64,000 nt of DNA from Nectonema munidae (lineage: Eukaryota; Nematomorpha; Nectonematoida; Nectonematidae). Positions 48,996-61,395 of this stretch are shown here, one piece after another; position 1 is the first letter of the stretch; each line of letters opens with the position of its first letter. The notes under the pieces are model-generated. The model ran no database searches. It saw only the letters and a program-made list of their open reading frames with translations, and was not told the origin of the DNA. Position numbers and translations under genes: made by a program. The DNA lies in the NCBI GenBank assembly GCA_030549495.1, contig JAUIRK010001059.1:806001-870000 (forward strand), in the 5' to 3' direction.

Positions 48996-49479
48996 CTACT
49001 TAATCTTCTTTAATATTCTATGCATCTTCATACATTATTATATGTACTTTTTTCCTTATGTAAATCATACTTGTAACACAACTCCTCACACTAAAAATTT
49101 GCCTCCTCCTACAACTCTGGTCTATGAACCCACTCTCAGATTTTATCTGTTATTCATCTTTAAACAGTTATCCTTTCAACCAAGTATATTTCATTACAAC
49201 TCAGCCTCCAACAGTACCAAAGATCCTCTCATCCACTCTAACTCCGTTTAATTCTTTTCATTCAAGCATTTATATCTTCTACATTTCGTTGAAAACGTAT
49301 ACTCGTGGAGTCGAAAATTTGTTTTATTTAAATAAATTTGTTTGAAACTTAACTCTTTTTATTTATCTAGTATGTAGTCTTTTTTTATAATAGGCTTAAA
49401 AAGATAACTTTGCACTTCAATCAATAACGTCATAAATCAACAAAATAAATAACGTCTCTTCATTCAAAACCTTTCAGTT

Positions 49480-49665
49480 CATCATCACTTCACTCGTTCT
49501 AATGATCTCTTACATATTCCTCAAATAAAAGAAAAATCTTTGTTCCGTTCGATACTCCTCAGAACGCTTTTTCTGGTTAATTGCCACTTTTATCAGCTTG
49601 ATCTGCGAAGTCGCAAAAGTTTTAAAGTTTCCTCAAAAGCTATATTTGATGTCTAAATTTACATC
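49480..49665 (+). mobile_element. LINE C-terminal remnant
   Basis: HHFTRSNDLLHIPQIKEKSL followed by FRSILLRTLFLVN resembles the far C-terminus of CR1/Jockey-like LINE polymerases (R-s-LL-IP-v-t-t---S). It may be the other end of the element whose ORF1 lies at 48.2-48.8 kb, with the middle deleted. Degenerate. Confidence 0.4.
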
Positions 49666-50383
49666 GTAAGTTCTCTTTATGTATATATTATATTTTTATT
49701 ATAAAGAATGTATGTTTTCATTTAATATTGCTCATGTATACATTTAAAATATTTTTTGTAAAAATGAATATATGATTTTCATATATGTTTATGATCATTT
49801 GATATATACCTATATATCAGAGGTCTGGCAAGACCTCCGGGGAGACAACTCGCAAAACTTGCCAGCCTTATTATATATTTAAATGTGTAAATCGTAAAAT
49901 GCTTAAAAAATATACTTAAAATAAAAATTTTCAAAAAATATTTTACATACATATTGAAAGCCACATTTCAAAAATTCTACCTAAAAGTTCAAAAAATTTA
50001 ACTTTGAAATTGCAGTTTTATTTCATAAAAACTATATGATTGGTTGAAATGTTTATGTAATATATAATAATAATAATAATAATACTACTACTACTACTAC
50101 CAATACTACTTTTTGGAAATTTTTACTTGTTTGATTTGAAGAAAGAATTCAACTGTTTTTCAATATTTCTTTTTCATGATATATATATCATTAGAAAGCT
50201 TATCGTTTGCTACATACTCTAGAATAATTTATTTTTGCAAAAGTTTTAAAAAATTTTAATAAATGGACATTACTTCGAAAAATTTTGTCTAAATTTTTGA
50301 AAAAATTACGGACCACCTTTTTGTTTAAGCATAATGTGTCTTTTTTAAAAAAAAATTAAATGAAAATGGCGTCATTGGAAAGG

Positions 50384-51060
50384 TATACTCTTTGTGGTTA
50401 ACATAGGCTAGGTTATACAAATAAATATATTTTTATTTTTCCAAAATCTGCTTTTATGTGAGGTCAGTCAAGTTTTATCTAGTTTCAAAAAATACCAATA
50501 ATAATTAACGTTCTTAATTTATAAAATATTTTTTGAATATTTTATATTCACAAAGGTAAAATATGATTTTTCATATTTTAAAATTTCATAGTTAAAGAAA
50601 ACTGTCGAAAATTAATATATATTTTTTACTTTTTATGGGTCAGTAGTATAGGTCAGTATAATGTTATTCTAATAAATTTAAAATTATTTTTGAAGTGAAA
50701 AATGTTGATCGAATGTACAAGATTTGAAGCTATACTCTTTGTGGGTAAAATACGCTAGGTTTTACAAATAAATATATTTTTATTTTTTCAAAATCCGCTT
50801 TTATGTGAGGTCAGTCAACTTTTATCTAGTTTCAAAAAATACCAATAATTAACGTGATGAGTTTATATATTATTTCTTCAAAATTTTATATTCACAAAGG
50901 TAGAATATGGGTTTTAACATTTTAAAATGTCATAGTTAAATAAAACTGTCGAAAATTAATATATATTTTTTACTTTTTATGGGTCAGTAGAATATTTTTC
51001 TAATAAATTTAAAATTTTTTTTCAAGTGAAAAATGTCGATTAAATGTAAGAGTTTTGTTT
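50384..51060 (+). repeat. 347-bp direct tandem repeat, two copies
   Basis: TATACTCTTTGTGG starts at 50384 and again at 50731. The following ATTTTTATTTTTCCAAAATC, TTTTATGTGAGGTCAGTCAA and GAAAATTAATATATATTTTT recur at the same spacing. More diverged relatives of its last part follow at about 51700 and 52100. Confidence 0.8.
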
Positions 51061-51530
51061 GATAATCGTAGTCTACTTTTATTTAGTTTAGATACAACCT
51101 TTCTAATTTTTAACGAAGGGCATTCGTTATATTTATACCGACAATGTGCGAAGAATAAATCACATTATTGATTGATTTTAGAGCATAACTATGCGAAGAA
51201 AGATTAACACATGTTGCATTACGCGTTTGTGAGCGCAGTGAATTCTTATCTCGCATGCGCTTCACCACATCTTTAGCACGCGTGTGTGGTTTATTTTATC
51301 GGGCTAGTGTACGCTTAGTTTATTTGTAGTGTTCCTAGCTTAAATCTTAGTCAAATATTAAAACACTTATAACTTTCACATTTCTCAACAAAATGCATCA
51401 TGCGATATACCAAATTAAAGCATTTTTTATGGGCTTTCAGAATACATTACTTATATCATAAGTCCTTAAGAAATGCCATTTTACTGTTTTTATTTTCCAT
51501 GGGCTTCATACCATTAATTAGCAGATAAGG

Positions 51531-52300
51531 GATGCATTTTAAACTAAAGCTCCTTTCATTATGACAAATTTTTACCTATATTATGTGACAATTTCCAGCA
51601 CAATTATAAAGCGACTCTACTCTCAGAATCTAAATTTATTTGTAGATTTTTATAAAATAGTATTAGTTTTTCTTTTTTTTTTTATAAATTAACCTTCGTT
51701 TTTTTATTGGTCAGTATAATCTTTTTCTAATAAATTTAAAATTATTTTTGAAGTGATAAATGTAGATCGAATATACAAGTTTTGTTGGATAATCGTAGTC
51801 CACTATTTATTTTTAGATTTTTATAAAATCATTTTAGTTTTCAGTTTTTTATATATTAACATTAGTTTTTTACTTCTTTTGAAGTGCGGGTTTGATTTAC
51901 ACTTTGATTCGAAAAAAATATGTTTTGAATAAATATTATTTTATTATTGTTTATTGCATATAAATTTTTAAAGAGAAGATAAATAGATCAAAATATGTGT
52001 TTTAATCAATTTTACTCAATAAGTAATCTCATGAATTTATTTTTTTTTCACTTTAATCCTAAATTTATTTCTATATTTTTATAAAATAATTATAATTTTC
52101 GACATCCACATTGAAGAAATAATGAGTTTTGTTGGATAATCATAGTCTACTTTTATTTAGATTAGATACAACCTTTATAATGGATGCATTTTAAACTAAA
52201 GCTCCTTTCATTTGGACAAATTTTTACCTATATTATGTGATAATTTCTAACACAATTATAAAGCGACTCTACTTTCAGAATCTAAATTTATTTGTATATT
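51531..52300 (+). repeat. Direct repeat pair, period 652 bp
   Basis: GATGCATTTTAAACTAAAGC and CACAATTATAAAGCGACTCT occur near 51531-51645 and again at 52183-52297. Together with the block at 50384-51060 this forms a satellite-like region built from shuffled submotifs such as GGATAATCGTAGTC. Confidence 0.75.
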
Positions 52301-52453
52301 GAAGAAATATTTTTTCAGTATAAAGAGTTTAGAAAACTCTTCTCTAATATGTAATGATATATTCTCATCTAAATTTATTTGTATATTGAAGAAATATTTT
52401 TTCAGTATAAAGAGTTTAGAAAACTCTTCTCTAATATGTAATGATATATTCTC
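52280..52453 (+). repeat. 87-bp perfect tandem duplication
   Basis: ATCTAAATTTATTTGTATAT through ATGATATATTCTC occurs twice without mismatch (52280-52366, 52367-52453), directly beside the foldback element. The identity indicates a very recent event. Confidence 0.9.
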
Positions 52454-53988
52454 ATAACCTGTACGGTTGAACGCGGGTAGACAACTTGCGTGTTATCTCC
52501 AACCCGTATATTACGATGATTTTTCTCCAACCTGTATTCTACGATGATTCATCTCCAAACTATATACTACAATGATTCATCTCCAACCTGTATACTACGA
52601 TAATTCATCTCCAACCTGTATACTACGATGATTCATCTTCAACCTGTATACTACGATGGTTTCTATTCCATGTACAAATAACTAGGGAGACAATGTTCAA
52701 CTTTCTGTTCACATTCTGCTAGATGTAAGATTTGATATACCTCATTCGGGAAGACGATGCTACATAAGTTATTACCTATATACATTATACCTGTATACTA
52801 CGTTGGTTCATCTCCAACCTGTATACCGCGATAATTCATCTCCAACCTATATAATATATTTTATCAAATAATCAAAATAAAATTCTGTAATCAAAGAATC
52901 GAAAAATATTCTTTAAAAAATCAAAAAATATCAAACTTTCTGTTCATATTTTGCTACCTCATACGATGTTACAAAAGTTATTACTTATACTTTGCAATTT
53001 GCGCGATTTTAAATATTATATTTGTCAAATAATCAAAATAAAATTCTGTAATCAAAGAATCGAAAAATATTCTTTAAAAAATCAAAAAATATCAAACTTT
53101 CTGTTCATATTTTGCTACCTCATACGATGTTACAAAAGTTATTACCTATACTTTGCAATTTGCACGATTTTAAATATTATATTTGTCGAATAATCAAAGA
53201 ATCGAAAAATGTTCAAATCAAAAAATATTTATTCTTTTTAAATATATCGTTGGCTCCCCTTACTTTTAAAATTGAAAGATAAACCTAGTCTTTAATAATT
53301 AATTTTTATCAAATTATGCACATACGAAACTAAAAGTAAGGGGAGCCAACGATATATTTAAAAAGAATAAATATTTTTTGATTTGAACATTTTTCGATTC
53401 TTTGATTATTCGACAACTATAATATTTAAAATCGTGCAAATTGCAAAGTATAAGTAATAACTTTTGTAACATCGTATGAGGTAGCAAAATATGAACAGAA
53501 AGTTTGATATTTTTTGATTTTTTAAAGAATATTTTTCGATTCTTTGATTACAGAATTTTATTTTGATTATTTGATAAAATATATTATATAGGTTGGAGAT
53601 GAATTATCGCGGTATACAGGTTGGAGATGAACCAACGTAGTATACAGGTATAATGTATATAGGTAATAACTTATGTAGCATCGTCTCCCCGAATGAGGTA
53701 TATCAAATCTTACATCTAGCAGAATGTGAACAGAAAGTTGAACATTGTCTCCCTAGTTATTTGTACATGGAATAGAAACCATCGTAGTATACAGGTTGAA
53801 GATGAATCATCGTAGTATACAGGTTGGAGATGAATTATCGTAGTATACAGGTTGGAGATGAATCATTGTAGTATATAGTTTGGAGATGAATCATCGTAGA
53901 ATACAGGTTGGAGAAGAATCATCGTAATATACGGGTTGGAGATAACACGCAAGTTGTCTACCCGCGTTCAACCGTACAGGTTATGAGA
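52450..53988. mobile_element. 1.54-kb foldback element with minisatellite-bearing arms
   Basis: The outer ends CATAACCTGTACGGTTGAAC and its complement (53966-53985) are perfect inverted copies. Pairing continues inward with few mismatches through the 28-bp minisatellite (CTGTATACTACGATGATTC units) to a centre near 53302. The left arm is longer by about 167 bp because a segment (CAAAGAATCGAAAAATATTC, TTTGCTACCTCATACGATGT) is tandemly duplicated at 52867-53187. There is no open frame. Flanks are AT repeats, so a target duplication cannot be defined. The layout recalls Drosophila FB elements, whose inverted arms also carry tandem repeats; kinship is inference. Confidence 0.85.
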
Positions 53989-53995
53989 TATATAT

Positions 53996-54287
53996 ATATT
54001 TAAATGTATGTATATGTTTGTGTGCTCACTTCTATTGTTTTGTTATGTGTTCTTGTTCAATTTTTATATTTTTTTCTTTTTACTTCATATACATTTTGTT
54101 ATGAACTTAGTAACTCTATTTTATGTTCACTTTTGACTTGCTCTCTTCGGTGTGAAGAAATCTCGATGAGGCGCTCAAGCTTCCTTTTTCTCTCTCCCAA
54201 AGCAAGCCAAAACGAAGAAATATGTTTAAAATAGAAATGTGTTGATTTATATATGTTTATATTAAATAAATCTATCTATCTATCTAA
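53996..54287 (+). mobile_element. LINE 3' tail with (TATC)n end
   Basis: A 5'-truncated 3' untranslated end finishing ATTAAATAAATCTATCTATC TATC at 54264-54286. A simple repeat tail after an AATAAA-like motif is typical of CR1/RTE-type LINE ends. Identity of the parent LINE is unknown. Confidence 0.5.
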
Positions 54288-54429
54288 CGTCATAAATTCA
54301 TTTATTTAATTTAGGTTTTAATTTTGTTTTTTTCATTGATCAGTTGTATGCTTTCGATTGAAGTGACAAAAAAGTTTTTTAACTTTTGCTCTCTTTGATC
54401 TTAAAATAGAAAAATTATATGTAAATTAT

Positions 54430-56231
54430 AATAAAAAATTAGCTGGAAATATTACCTTTTATAACTGGTTTGACAGGGTTTAGATGCAAGTTTTTTGATT
54501 TTCACTGTTAATTCACCATCTTTTGAAATAACAAAGTTTTTGTTTGGTTCTATTACTTTTTTGAAAATTTCTTCTTTCTTTTGTTCATCATATTGATTCC
54601 AAAAAATTTTTAAATCAAAAACTTTTTTGCTTCATCTATTAATTGATAGTTACCCATACCAGGTATCGATTCTTTGATCATTTTTTTCTGCTTGATCATG
54701 TAAACAGGTAATTAAATCAATCAAACTCCTTGGTTCTCAGTTTATTGACAACTTGAAACATTATTTAAAGATTCTGATAGATTATTTTTCCAATTAGATG
54801 GTATCAAAGGGAAAAGGGATCTAGGAACAAAAACTTATCAATCGTTGGTAAGAGTTTTTTTGACAAATAAAAACCAAATTTATCTCAAGTTTCTTTCAAT
54901 GTTTTCTTTTGAATGTCTCGTACAGAGTAATATTTTGGCCTCGCCAAAATAAAAATTAATTGATTTAACCAATGCATACTCTTCATCGGTTCTTATTATA
55001 AGGTTTTGTAAACTCTTACATGTAATGTCTGCAAATAAAATTTGCCTTAAATAAGAGAAAAACTCGCAAAAAGTTTCAAAAGTTAAGTCAAAATGTAAAA
55101 AAAACTAGCCTAGAGAAGACCATGTTTTTTTTGAAAGAATGTTTTTATCACGAAACACAGTAGTAGTTACAAAACAAGAACTTAGGTTATAAGTCTTATC
55201 AACTCCCATAATACAGCATAAGTTTTTTTGATATAAAATACAAGATTTCATATATATCATTTGCTTTTCTGTGTAACAAATAATTGTGGGATATTTATTC
55301 CCAACTTGAGACACTCGATTTATATATAAATGACCTTTTGAAGATAGAGATAACAGTTCATGTATTTCATCACAAAAGTTTTTTCGTCATTTAAGGATGA
55401 ATTTTTATTCATTGAATATTTTGTATTATATATAATAGATGAATTCCGTAACATATAATTTTCATTTTTCAAAAATTCACTATATATCTTTTTAGGGGGT
55501 ATTTTTTTTGATAGCAAGATTTTATGTATTCAAAAGTACTATGTTCAGTTCTTATATATTCGCAACTAGGAATCTTACTATTCCCATGGGATGAAATTTT
55601 TTCTATTGGAAATTCGCCAATATATTTGTATACACAAAGATTAAGATTTGAACTTCTATTTTGGATGTTTTTCTATCCATGAGATTCTCCTTTTATATGA
55701 AGGATAACGTTTCAAAACCGAATAATATCTATGTAAATATATTATATTATCTAACAATAATGTTTTATTTTTACCTTTCAGAATTTTATAAAAAGATCCA
55801 TTACTCGCTTTTCTAATAAATTCTATTGAATCATCTTTTTTCAAAAAATAGTGCATTTTGGTTGAGATGCTTTACCAGCTTCCACATGAGTCATGGAAAA
55901 ATAGTTTGTTGTTATATAGTTTTTCCAGTACAAAAATCTTTTTTTGTGATATTTTTTGGAACATTTTGATAGCAATTTTCAGATTTTTAATTATTCTAGG
56001 TGAAGACATAAAACCTTGAATATAATTTTTATCATAATAAAGATTTGGATGTTACTCCAATGTTATTATCAGTCTTTTCACACTCAATAATCTTTGGTTT
56101 CTTTTCTGGAGAAAAATCGAAGACATTTGTATTTTCATTGCAAAAATTTTTTTTATAATGATTCGAATATAAGCATTCCTTTCTAATTAATGGTACAAAA
56201 TGATTAGGTATAAAAGTTTTATCTTTTATAC
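54430..56231 (-). pseudogene. MULE/Phantom-like transposase, degenerate
   Basis: Minus-strand blocks include KKPKIIECEKTDNN near 56080, FIRKASNGSFYKILKGKNKT (55656-55856), a lysine-rich block (55320-55517), and the catalytic start GVDKTYNLSSCFVTTTVFR within PTIICYTEKQ...LCCIMGVDK (55105-55314). The aspartate in VDKTYN corresponds to the first catalytic D of MULE transposases (DTTFN/DRTFNL pattern). Later blocks down to 54430 (KPVIKG, LVNKLRTKE) are more decayed. Frame changes and stops are numerous. The coding region probably continued upstream at 58600-58720, being split by the element at 56232-58592. Confidence 0.6.
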
Positions 56232-58592
56232 AGTGGCGGATCCAGAAATTTTTTATAGGTGAGGCCGAAATCTATTTAAATTTTTGCAATTTTGCTAAAA
56301 GTCTTCAGAGAATACGACAGCTGTATTATGTCTTTTAGAATCAATAATTACCTGTTTTTATATTTTTAACATTATTTTGCCATGAATAAATTACAAAAAT
56401 TTATTTTTTATACATGTAAGGGTATACATTAGAGCGTTGAATGAGCAGTTGCCGTCGTCTTTTGTAACGAGAGGTACTAAATAATCTTTAAATCAACTAG
56501 TTTCGATATATATTTAATACACAAAGGAGAAACTTCTTTACGCAAAAAGATATTTTCTTTAACAAGTAATTGCATCCTTTCAATATTGTTCAGAGAATCA
56601 AAAAATTGTAATCTTTTTAACGAGCAATCAAAACCTTGGATATGATCCAAACGAAGACATTTTAAGCAAAGAAATTGGTTGTTCCAAAAATTACAACCTT
56701 CAATCATTGAAAGTTCTTGGCAATAAAAATAATAAACTTTCTTGCATTTTGAACATTTTAAGTAATTCCTATATATTATCTTTGAACATATTTCACAAAA
56801 ATGATTATCAAAAGGAAAATTTGTTCTAAAGTCAAATTATAAATTATTACATAAATAAAAAAGTAAGAATGTCATTTAAAAAAAATCACAAATTATATTT
56901 GACATGATATATAATTTATTAAAAGCTTCTTTATTTTTTCTAATTTTTTTAACATTTAGTTTTTTTTCTAAAACTTAACAGAATTTACTTTAAATATTTT
57001 ATCTTTTTTTAGATGAGCGAGCGATATTGCAAAACAGGTAGATGTTCATATCATTAAAAAAATCTTTGACTAATATGGGGACAAGTACACACAATATGTC
57101 TTATTTCAAGGTAGTATATAATATAGACTCTAAGTTTTGGACATAAAAGTGTCATTCAACTACCATAAAAATGGTATCAAAAGATGCAGCTAGCGATTTT
57201 TGGAAAAGTCACAAAATTTGAAGGGATATGATTCTGCCAATATTGTACAATTAAATTCCTCTAAAAATTTGAGTTAACCTAAACTTTCAAAAGATAAATA
57301 AGGGATTATCAATGTTATGTAATCCCCATATAGAAAATAGTTATAGGATGCGCATACTTTAGTGACATCATTTATAAAAATTGAGAAAAAACTCCTTGTT
57401 CAATTGGATGGAACTTCGAATAATGTCTTATAAATACTAATTCTGAGCGGCTGAAGATATATGATTTAAAAACTCTAAAGAAAACTAAAACTCTTTATTA
57501 TAAGCTTTAAATAAATGTAAAATATATTATCTACATAATAATAGCCACTTCTTATTTTCTGGTAAAATGCTTCACACATAAGAATAAATTTTTTTTAAGA
57601 AGAAATTTATTGTACACGTTTGTTGTTAAATAACAATCAAATTCTATTTTAACTTATATAAAAATTGATTAACAAATTAAAAGTGAAAAGGTTAAGATAC
57701 ATGTTTCCAAAAACTGATTAATTTCTTAGGTAATTTGATTTAATAAACTTAATTTATTATTAATAAAAGCAATGAAAGGTAGAGATAATAAATGTGTTAT
57801 ATATGTTTTGAAAGGGATTGCTTTGTAATGCAGTCGATAAAAATGTTTAGGGATGTTTGACTGAGAATCACAATAATGATATATTTGCATGAATATTTTT
57901 AAGGAGTGCTTGAGAATGAAGTGTATAAGACTAGTTTTAGAATGAGCTTGTATATGCGTAAAGGAGATTATAAGAGTAGCATCAGGATAACTTCATTTAG
58001 TAGACTAGAATCTCCAGAAGGGGGTTGATGAGATTGACGCAGCCAATATTGTAAATCCATGCTGTTTGAGGGGTGGAGAAAGAAATTGTGTGAAAGAGTT
58101 AGAGATTTGTGGCTAAAGAAGTTAAAAAATATATTTTAAATATTTTATTTTATTTGAAAAAAGGGGAAAAATATATATAATAATATAAGAACATGGTGGA
58201 GCCAAGCAGATAGGTTATTGTCTCACCAAACATAAAATAAAACAACAATATAAATATAAAATAGGGAGAGAGAATTTTATTATAAAAAAAAGAGAGTTCA
58301 CAAAGGTAATAAAGTGGAGCAAACAATGTGTATATATGTTAATATTTATAATATATCTAGAGGGGGGATACATCCCTCCCCCCACTGGTGGTAAAATAGA
58401 AGAAAGGATTATATTATTTGATTTTTTTTAAATAAAACCTGTATTAAAATTTAATTTGAACTTTTAAATTTCAATCATACGTTTATCGCATACTTCACCT
58501 TTAAAAAAATACTTTTAGTTTGTCATTTTGTATATATATTTTCTTCATACCCCCCCCCCCCCCCCCACTGAAAATTCCTTCATCCGCCACTG
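56232..58592. mobile_element. Inverted-repeat element (CAGTGGCGGAT ends), 2.4 kb
   Basis: Left end CAGTGGCGGATCCAGAAATT; right end on the minus strand CAGTGGCGGATGAAGGAATT, followed by a long polyG/polyC tract (about 58551-58567). The left end matches the small element at 7638-7958. Outside it, minus-strand coding-like sequence of the MULE seems to continue on both sides. A minus frame at 56477-56860 encodes a C-x2-C zinc-finger-like block (LKCSKCKKVYYFYC, FLCLKCL) of uncertain ownership. A further GGGGGGATACATCCCTCCCC hairpin lies at 58362-58383. Confidence 0.55.
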
Positions 58593-58599
58593 AATATAT

Positions 58600-58720
58600 A
58601 TACACATGAAGAACTATATCATCTTTTTCAAAATTATAATTATAGGAAAAATCAATAGCCAAATATGGCCGTGAATTAGATTTTTCGAGTTGGATACATA
58701 AAAAAATTTTTTTTTGCAAA
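58600..58720 (-). pseudogene. Upstream piece of the MULE-like coding region
   Basis: Minus strand reads IFLCIQLEKSNSRPYLAIDF, then SYNYNFEKDDIVLHVYI, ending at the border of the 56232-58592 element. No domain was recognised; assigned by position and strand only. Confidence 0.3.
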
Positions 58721-58920
58721 CCAACAAGTACAACTTAAAAGTTTAGATGGAAAACAAAAGGCAAATCTAGATTATATTTTATGTACTCAGAAGATAATTT
58801 TTATTATTTTTTTTAAATGAAAGTAATGACATGGATACATTTTAAAAGAGGTGCACATTATCATTATAAAATTCATTAACTTTTTTTATTAAAAAAATAC
58901 TTGATTCTTTTAATCTATAG

Positions 58921-59224
58921 GGAAGAAAATTCTAATCAAACATAAAACACAAGAGAAAAATTTTTAAATCCATAAACTATTTTAAAGTTATTGGTGACCT
59001 TTAAATTTAAATTTCAAATTTAAACCCCTTTTTGGATTAAGACGAAAAGAGTAGTTAAGTAAAATATTTTTTATCTATCAAAATTTTTAATTCTATGAAA
59101 AATTTAAACTAAGACAACTGTAATATGTATTTTATTGAATAAGGAAGTATATAAAATAAAAATTATATAAATTTTTTAGTTTATTTTGCTTGTGCCCACG
59201 TGTGCCCACTGTTTAGAGATACCC
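58921..59224 (-). repeat. Right terminal inverted repeat of the MULE-like element
   Basis: Read on the minus strand it starts GGGTATCTCTAAACAGTGGG and stays aligned with the left repeat to AGAATTTTCTTC. Confidence 0.85.
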
Positions 59225-59655
59225 CTATAAAACATATGCTTTATCTGTCAGATCAGTTGTCCGCGATTTTCAGAGCACCAAATTATACTATTCAAGATCA
59301 TCACGAATCTGAATTGTATATTCACCCGTTTTTTGTAGTTCAAGTTTATTATTTTAGATAAAATCAGTCTTTTTGCATTGAAATAGGTAAAAAAACAGAG
59401 AATTATTCAAAAGCATAGTTGACGTTGTGTGTTTTTTGGCTAAACAAAATTTAGCATTCAGAGAACATTCTGAACTTGATTCTTCTTTAAATCGTGGAAA
59501 CTACGTTGAGCTATTAGAAGTTATTAAAAATTACGACTCTTTATTGAATGAGCATTTAACCGAGTCTAAAATTTTCCAAGATACATCTCCTACTATACAA
59601 AATGACATAATTTAAGCCATTGCAAATACTTTGAGAGCTCATATAAAAGATTATT

Positions 59656-60229
59656 CGGGTGAGACTTTTTACCCAAATATACCCAAATACACCCAAACAG
59701 ATGAAAATAAATTTAAATATTAAAAGAATAAGTTAAATATACATAGAAGAATTATTCTCAGGATTAAACTAATATAAAATTATAAATTTGATATTGAATT
59801 ATAAAAAATTAATCTATTTTTTTTAATTAAAATTGTTTATATTATAATAATAACTTAAAATATAATAATTATTTATAAATAATAATATAATTATTTTATA
59901 ATAGTAAGTTAGATAACACATAATAATTTTTTAATTTAAATGAACAGATAAAAAGTCATCCTTTTTTTTGTTCAATAAATTCTATTCTATTCTATTCTAT
60001 TCTATTCTATAATTACTAATATGTGTGGCCTGGCAAGAAAATGGGTGACATAAAAATATATAACAATACTCTATTACCAGCTCTCGTTCAAACTTAAATA
60101 TCTGTGTATCTTTTTATTTTAAGCATTTATTTAATATTATTTTTAATTTCAAGTTCTTATTTGTAAATAATGAAAATATTTGTGTGTATTTGTGTATATT
60201 TGGGTGTATTTGGGTAAAAAGTCCTACCG
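59656..60229. mobile_element. 574-bp MITE inserted in the hAT transposase
   Basis: Flanked by AGATTATT on both sides (59648-59655, 60230-60237). The ends are CGGGTGAGACTTTTTACCC and, on the minus strand, CGGTAGGACTTTTTACCC. Both are followed by iterated CCCAAATA(T/C)A motifs, which act as subterminal repeats. It contains a (TTCTA)n microsatellite at about 59980-60010. The host transposase sequence is cut at this point. Confidence 0.75.
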
Positions 60230-61395
60230 AGATTATTCAATAATTTTAGATAAGTTTTCTGATATCATGTGTAAATCTCAATTATCCACCGTTTTCAGAT
60301 TTTTTTTAGAAGAAAAAGTTTATGAGAGGTTTACAGGCTTTACAGATGTGAGTGCTGACAGAATTTCAGAAGGACTTTTCAAACACGTTACAAATATTTT
60401 GAATGAGTATGAGGTTCGAAATAAGTTGGTCAAAATAAGGATGAATGAGAGGTTACATCAATGGACTACAAAAAAAAGTATCAAATATTTACCCTTTTGC
60501 ATTATTTACACATTGTTATGCTCATGTTCTGAATTTAATTTTACAGCAAAGTTTATCAAAAATAAAAGTTTGTAGGCAATTTTTTTATACATTGAGTACC
60601 CTCGCATCGTATTTTTCCAAGTCATCTAAAAGAGTTTATTTTTTACAAGACTTTGTAAAAAGAAAATTGCCCTCAGTTGCACCCACAAGATGGAACTTCA
60701 CTTCTCGTCTTTGCAACACTGTTTATAAATTTAGAAAAGAAATTGTTTACTTTTTTTATGATATGCTTGAAAGCGATGAGAAATGGGACGGTGAAGATAG
60801 AGTTAGAGGTAGAGGTTTTTTATTATCTTTTTTGGAACTTCCAGAAAATGTTTTTTTATTTAAAGTTTTTTTCTGATTTGTTCACCCAAACAGATATGCT
60901 ATACAATATCCTACAAGCTAAAGAATTTGATATTCTTTACTGTAGCAAGAAAGTAATTGATCTTAAAACATATTTATTAAATAAAGAATAAAACGGTTTT
61001 GATGCTTATTGGCATTCTTTTCAAACAAAGCAGGATAGAAACATTACAGCAGGCAAAAAACTAAAAACATCAGAATTTAATCAATGTTCAGATGAGAAAA
61101 CTTATTATTATCAACTTTTCCTTTCTATTTTAACTTCATTATGTAAAGAAATCGATGTTAGATTCAACTATTTTGCTCGAATAAAGTTTTTTGAACTATT
61201 GTACAATGAAAAATATTTTGAGTATGAAAAAAATTTTCCTGAAAGTCTTATCGATGAATTAACTGACACATACAAAAATCTTTTTGATAATATAAAGTTA
61301 AAGAATGAACTCAAAGTAATATATGTTTCTTCGGAATTCCGTAATAAAACTATCTACGAGTTTGTTAAGTTTATTGTTAATCATTGTAACTTTAA

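Larger units (their letters stand above)
47398..59224 (-). mobile_element. MULE/Phantom-like transposon, 11.8 kb with about 300-bp inverted ends
   Basis: The terminal inverted repeats run from 47398 to about 47713 and from about 58921 to 59224 and begin GGGTATCTCTAAACAGTGGG. The flanks are GTATAAAAC and CTATAAAAC, a 9-bp duplication with one difference (or TATAAAAC exactly), as made by MULE transposases. A minus-strand coding region with GVDKTYNLSSCFVTTTVFR sits inside. Its large size comes partly from later insertions (LINE pieces, foldback at 52450, element at 56232). No capsid, integrase or DNA polymerase genes were seen, so a Polinton is excluded. Confidence 0.75.

Noticed and set aside
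47398-59224. Polinton/Maverick, because of size and long inverted ends
   Set aside because: No capsid, protein-primed polymerase, ATPase or integrase traces. The target duplication is 8-9 bp rather than 6, and a MULE-type block is present.
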